Shown piece by piece: positions 61,370 through 64,000 of a stretch of DNA of 64,000 bases; within the stretch, counting starts at the first letter, position 1; each line of letters begins with the position of its first letter. The stretch is from Acanthochlamys bracteata (lineage: Eukaryota; Streptophyta; Magnoliopsida; Pandanales; Velloziaceae), in the NCBI GenBank assembly GCA_019914995.1, contig CM034139.1, positions 3,698,461 to 3,762,460 of the forward strand. The letters run 5' to 3'. Below the pieces are notes generated by a model that was not told the DNA's origin, ran no database searches, and was given only the letters and a program-made list of their open reading frames with translations. The position numbers and the translations under genes were made by a program.

Positions 61370-61740
61370 TTTTTCTTCTTATAATTTGGACATGTTGTAG
61401 GTTTTGAGCTTCTCGTTTATAATCGTTTTATGGTTGCATTCAGAACGGGGTGCATGCGGAAGGGAACCCTCACTCACTCCCTTATAGGGTGATTTTCTCT
61501 TTCAACCAAAACACACACTGACACGCACCCACGAGACATGCACGTATTTTGTAGTACCGTTCACTTCACATGATCCATGCCGTATCTCAAAACTTATAAC
61601 ATAACTAAAATAAAATGGTACAAGAATAAATAATATATGTGATTCAAATCTTTTTTAAAAATTTGTTTACTTTATTCAATTTTAAATAAAATTGCGGAAG
61701 TCATCCACAACTATTATATACCCAACATAACTAAAACAAG
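61370..61740. other. Interval before the S-protein homolog
   Basis: No gene seen; this is the 3' side of the minus-strand S-protein homolog. Confidence 0.4.
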
Positions 61741-62151
61741 TTATGCCCAATTAACCTTCTTCACTGTACTCATGTCGTTGGCATCAAACCCATAAATTGC
61801 ATCATCACGCACTTTCCATAAGCACGTATCGTGACAGCGCATTACGTCACGAACTGCCCTAAATGCATCAAATACAACCCTTCTTCTTGCTCCTCCAAGC
61901 TCTGTAACCCGACAAAAGAACAACGTTGTATACAAGATATTCACTTTAAATTTGAAGTCATATGTTGAACCAACTGGGACTAGTTGATTCCCGAGGTCAT
62001 CGTCGCCGGATTTGCAGTGGATGTTGACACTAACTCCTTTGCTAAGCTGATTAACAAAATGGACATGATAATCTGCCAGTGCCATATTGAAACTCATCAA
62101 AATAAATAAGAATCTACCTAGCAAACCTATTGATCCTGTAGTCTTTGCCAT
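61741..62151 (-). CDS. S-protein homolog (plant self-incompatibility S1 family)
   Basis: Single-exon gene of 136 residues, usual for this family of small secreted plant proteins. In poppy the founding member is the female self-incompatibility signal; most other members have unknown roles. Residues 1-26 form a signal peptide (LLGRFLFILMSFNMALA). The mature part starts DYHVHFVNQLSKG and has the family blocks NIHCKSGDDDLGNQLVPVG (Cys46), TTLFFC (Cys80) and CHDTCLWKVRDDAIYGF (Cys106, Cys110), the four conserved cysteines that form two disulfides. The frame is intact from ATG to stop. A TATA box (TATAAAT) lies at 62204-62210, about 55 bases before the start codon. Confidence 0.92.
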   Translation of the reverse strand: MAKTTGSIGLLGRFLFILMSFNMALADYHVHFVNQLSKGVSVNIHCKSGDDDLGNQLVPVGSTYDFKFKVNILYTTLFFCRVTELGGARRRVVFDAFRAVRDVMRCHDTCLWKVRDDAIYGFDANDMSTVKKVNWA

Positions 62152-62203
62152 GGTTGTTATATTTTTGCTTTTTTACGCCGAAAATGCTTTACCACTGTGG
62201 CAA

Positions 62204-62210
62204 ATTTATA
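62204..62210 (-). promoter_or_regulatory. TATA box of the S-protein homolog gene
   Basis: Minus-strand TATAAAT in CCTATAAATTTG, placed 53 bases upstream of the ATG, which leaves room for a very short leader. Confidence 0.6.
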
Positions 62211-62360
62211 GGAGTGAAAAAATGTGACTAGGGTTTCAATATTGATGACTACTTTATGAATTCATCTATCTCATTCTATCAAAAATAATAAATTTGGATT
62301 ATATGAGTGTAATAAATTTGATATTACTTAGGCCTAGGAAAAGAGATGATTGCTTAATTA

Positions 62361-62481
62361 GGAGGTGTTCTTTTGCATCCCAAAAAAATTATTTTCAAAT
62401 ATTTTTTAGAATATAATTTAATATTTAATTTTTAAAAAAAATTATTTTACAGGAAATAACTTATTTTGAAAGAACACATCC
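62361..62481. mobile_element. Tourist-like MITE, 121 bp
   Basis: The ends GGAGGTGTTCTTT and (reverse) GGATGTGTTCTTT differ at one base. The target duplication TTA is at 62358-62360 and 62482-62484. The size, TTA site and AT-rich core indicate a PIF/Harbinger-derived MITE. Confidence 0.82.
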
Positions 62482-62484
62482 TTA

Positions 62485-64000
62485 TTTGAACACATTTATA
62501 CTTTTTTATAATGTTGCTGCATGAGTTTTTCCTTAAAAAATCTAATGCCAAATAAATATGTTATAATAATTTATTGAAAATAAATTCGCATAAATGCAAA
62601 TTCCCATATATTTTGAGATTAAGTAATTCTTATTTTTTATTCTTATTAGCATTAGTGATTCTCTTAAAATTCAATTCCATCTCAAAGTATATGCGAATAT
62701 GTTTTAACTGTACTGATTTCAATAGATTATGATGCTTCAAATGCTTGACAAGTGTTAGCTTTTTTTCAATTTAGAAGAGTGAAAGAGGGTATCTCTAATA
62801 ATGTCTTAATTACAATGTTCATTAGTCAGAAGGTAACAAATTGGAGTGATTCAAGCCTACAAAACTAAAGGGTGGTTATCTTCTACACCATATATTTCAG
62901 TCTAACATACCATATGCAAAACCTTGACATGTATTAATAACAATGCATTTAAAAATAATTATTTACCTAATAAAGTTTGATATGGTAATAAAATGATGAA
63001 GAATATTCGGAACCCTCCTTTAGTATCCTTTATTCTGGATTCAACCATTCTTGGAAAGATGAAGACCAAACCAATTCCGATTCAGAGGCGTTTGGCATTG
63101 CTTTTACAGAAAGTAACTTTTTTAATTTTTAATTTTATATTTTTCAATACATCTTTTATAAGTATCTAGAGAATTTATTTAAAAATTTAGAAAGTAAAAA
63201 AAAAATTTACATAATAAGATCTTTTTATTGCTTATTTTTATTATTTTTTTGAGATAAAAAAATATATCTCGTTTCTAAAAAAAATAAAAGTACAGAAAAG
63301 TTCTATTTCAAAAATACTCCCAAACGCTTTCGAATTACATGCGGATGGTCGTAGGATATGGTGCTCTTTATGGAACCTTCGTGTTGGAAGCCGACAAAAG
63401 TTTGTCATCCTGGTATGATAAGTTTGGAGCGTTTGGCATCACGTTCTCAAAAACACTCTTCAAATTTTTTCAGTTCATATTTTAAAATCATTTTTATGAT
63501 ATTATACAGAATTTATTTAAAAATACAAAAAAAGTTTACGTTGTAAAATATTATTATTATTTATTATTATTATTTAGATAAAAAATAGAGCTTATATTTT
63601 TAAAATATGATAAAAATATTTTTTGTTTTAAAAAAATACTCCCAAACGTCTGTTTTGTCACTATTGGACTATTTCATGCTATTTATACTTTACTCTGTCT
63701 TGGAGTATTAGTTAATATCATGTTCTATAGTTTTAGTTAGAAATTTGAATGGTATCTGGTATAGTAATTTTTGTAGGTAGTTGATCTCATATTTGTTTTT
63801 ATGATCACCTTTGCTCTGCTTATCTAGGTAGGTATAGGCTCAATATCCTATTGATTTTGCACTTGTTGCCAGGGTATGTATGAATTCGTTTTACATCATA
63901 GTAACCACCATGTGTTCTTGTTAATTGCATCTTTTTGTTATGCATTATGTACATAAATATAATTTGAGAAAGATAATTAATATTCCTCATTTAGATGATT
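62485..64000. other. Intergenic to the right edge, two MITE-like pieces
   Basis: At about 63090-63322 (GCGTTTGGCATTGCTTTT to TACTCCCAAACGC) and 63431-63650 (GCGTTTGGCATCACG to TACTCCCAAACG) lie two AT-rich pieces with GCGTTTGG(C/G)A inverted ends of one family. No gene was recognised up to the edge. Confidence 0.5.

Overview
The window is nuclear DNA of a eudicot plant. It is very AT-rich, genes have plant-type GT/AG introns, and the protein families are plant ones: UGT88-type glycosyltransferase, group IIc WRKY, SAC51-type bHLH, CYP72-clan P450, PPR, S-protein homolog and early nodulin-like phytocyanin. I cannot name the species from the sequence.

Layout. 1-450: probable promoter and 5' leader of a minus-strand gene that leaves the window on the left. 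2590-4005 (-): intact intronless UGT88-like UDP-glycosyltransferase. 4992-13233 (+): decayed plant ribokinase gene, one intron of which holds a decayed Ty1/Copia retrotransposon (5493-10363, target duplication GAAAT). 14195-17011 (-): CYP72-clan P450 pseudogene with all main exons still traceable. About 19750-23340 (+): SAC51-type bHLH gene; its long intron-containing leader carries the conserved upstream ORF of that family (spliced, 48 codons, 20828-21724), and the main ORF is 22010-22762. 28411-30295: hAT-type DNA transposon with an 8-bp target duplication that has picked up pieces of two unrelated genes, an early nodulin-like protein and a dehydrin, introns included. 32930-35653 (-): three-exon WRKY gene of the WRKY8/28/71 type. 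45853-47335 (+): PPR pseudogene. 49415-52490: small hAT element plus a recent tandem duplication of about 1.15 kb; one copy carries a further 687-bp hAT insertion and the other keeps the empty site. 53077-53334 (+): small membrane protein gene. 53839-54676 (+): broken gene of unknown family, with a second fragment near 61.2 kb. 61741-62151 (-): S-protein homolog, a small secreted protein.

The clearly intact protein genes are the UGT, the SAC51-type bHLH, the WRKY and the S-protein homolog, with the small membrane protein as a likely fifth. They do not form one pathway. The rest is pseudogenes and DNA transposons. Two hAT families recur: one with ends like CATAGTTGTAAAACCC (four copies) and one with ends like TAGGGGTGGCAA (two copies plus a truncated one), nearly all with visible 8-bp target duplications. 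Short MITEs and a 400-bp fold-back element also occur. The most notable items are the two-gene hAT capture, the filled/empty hAT site inside the tandem duplication, and the conserved upstream ORF. All readings are by eye; no search was run.
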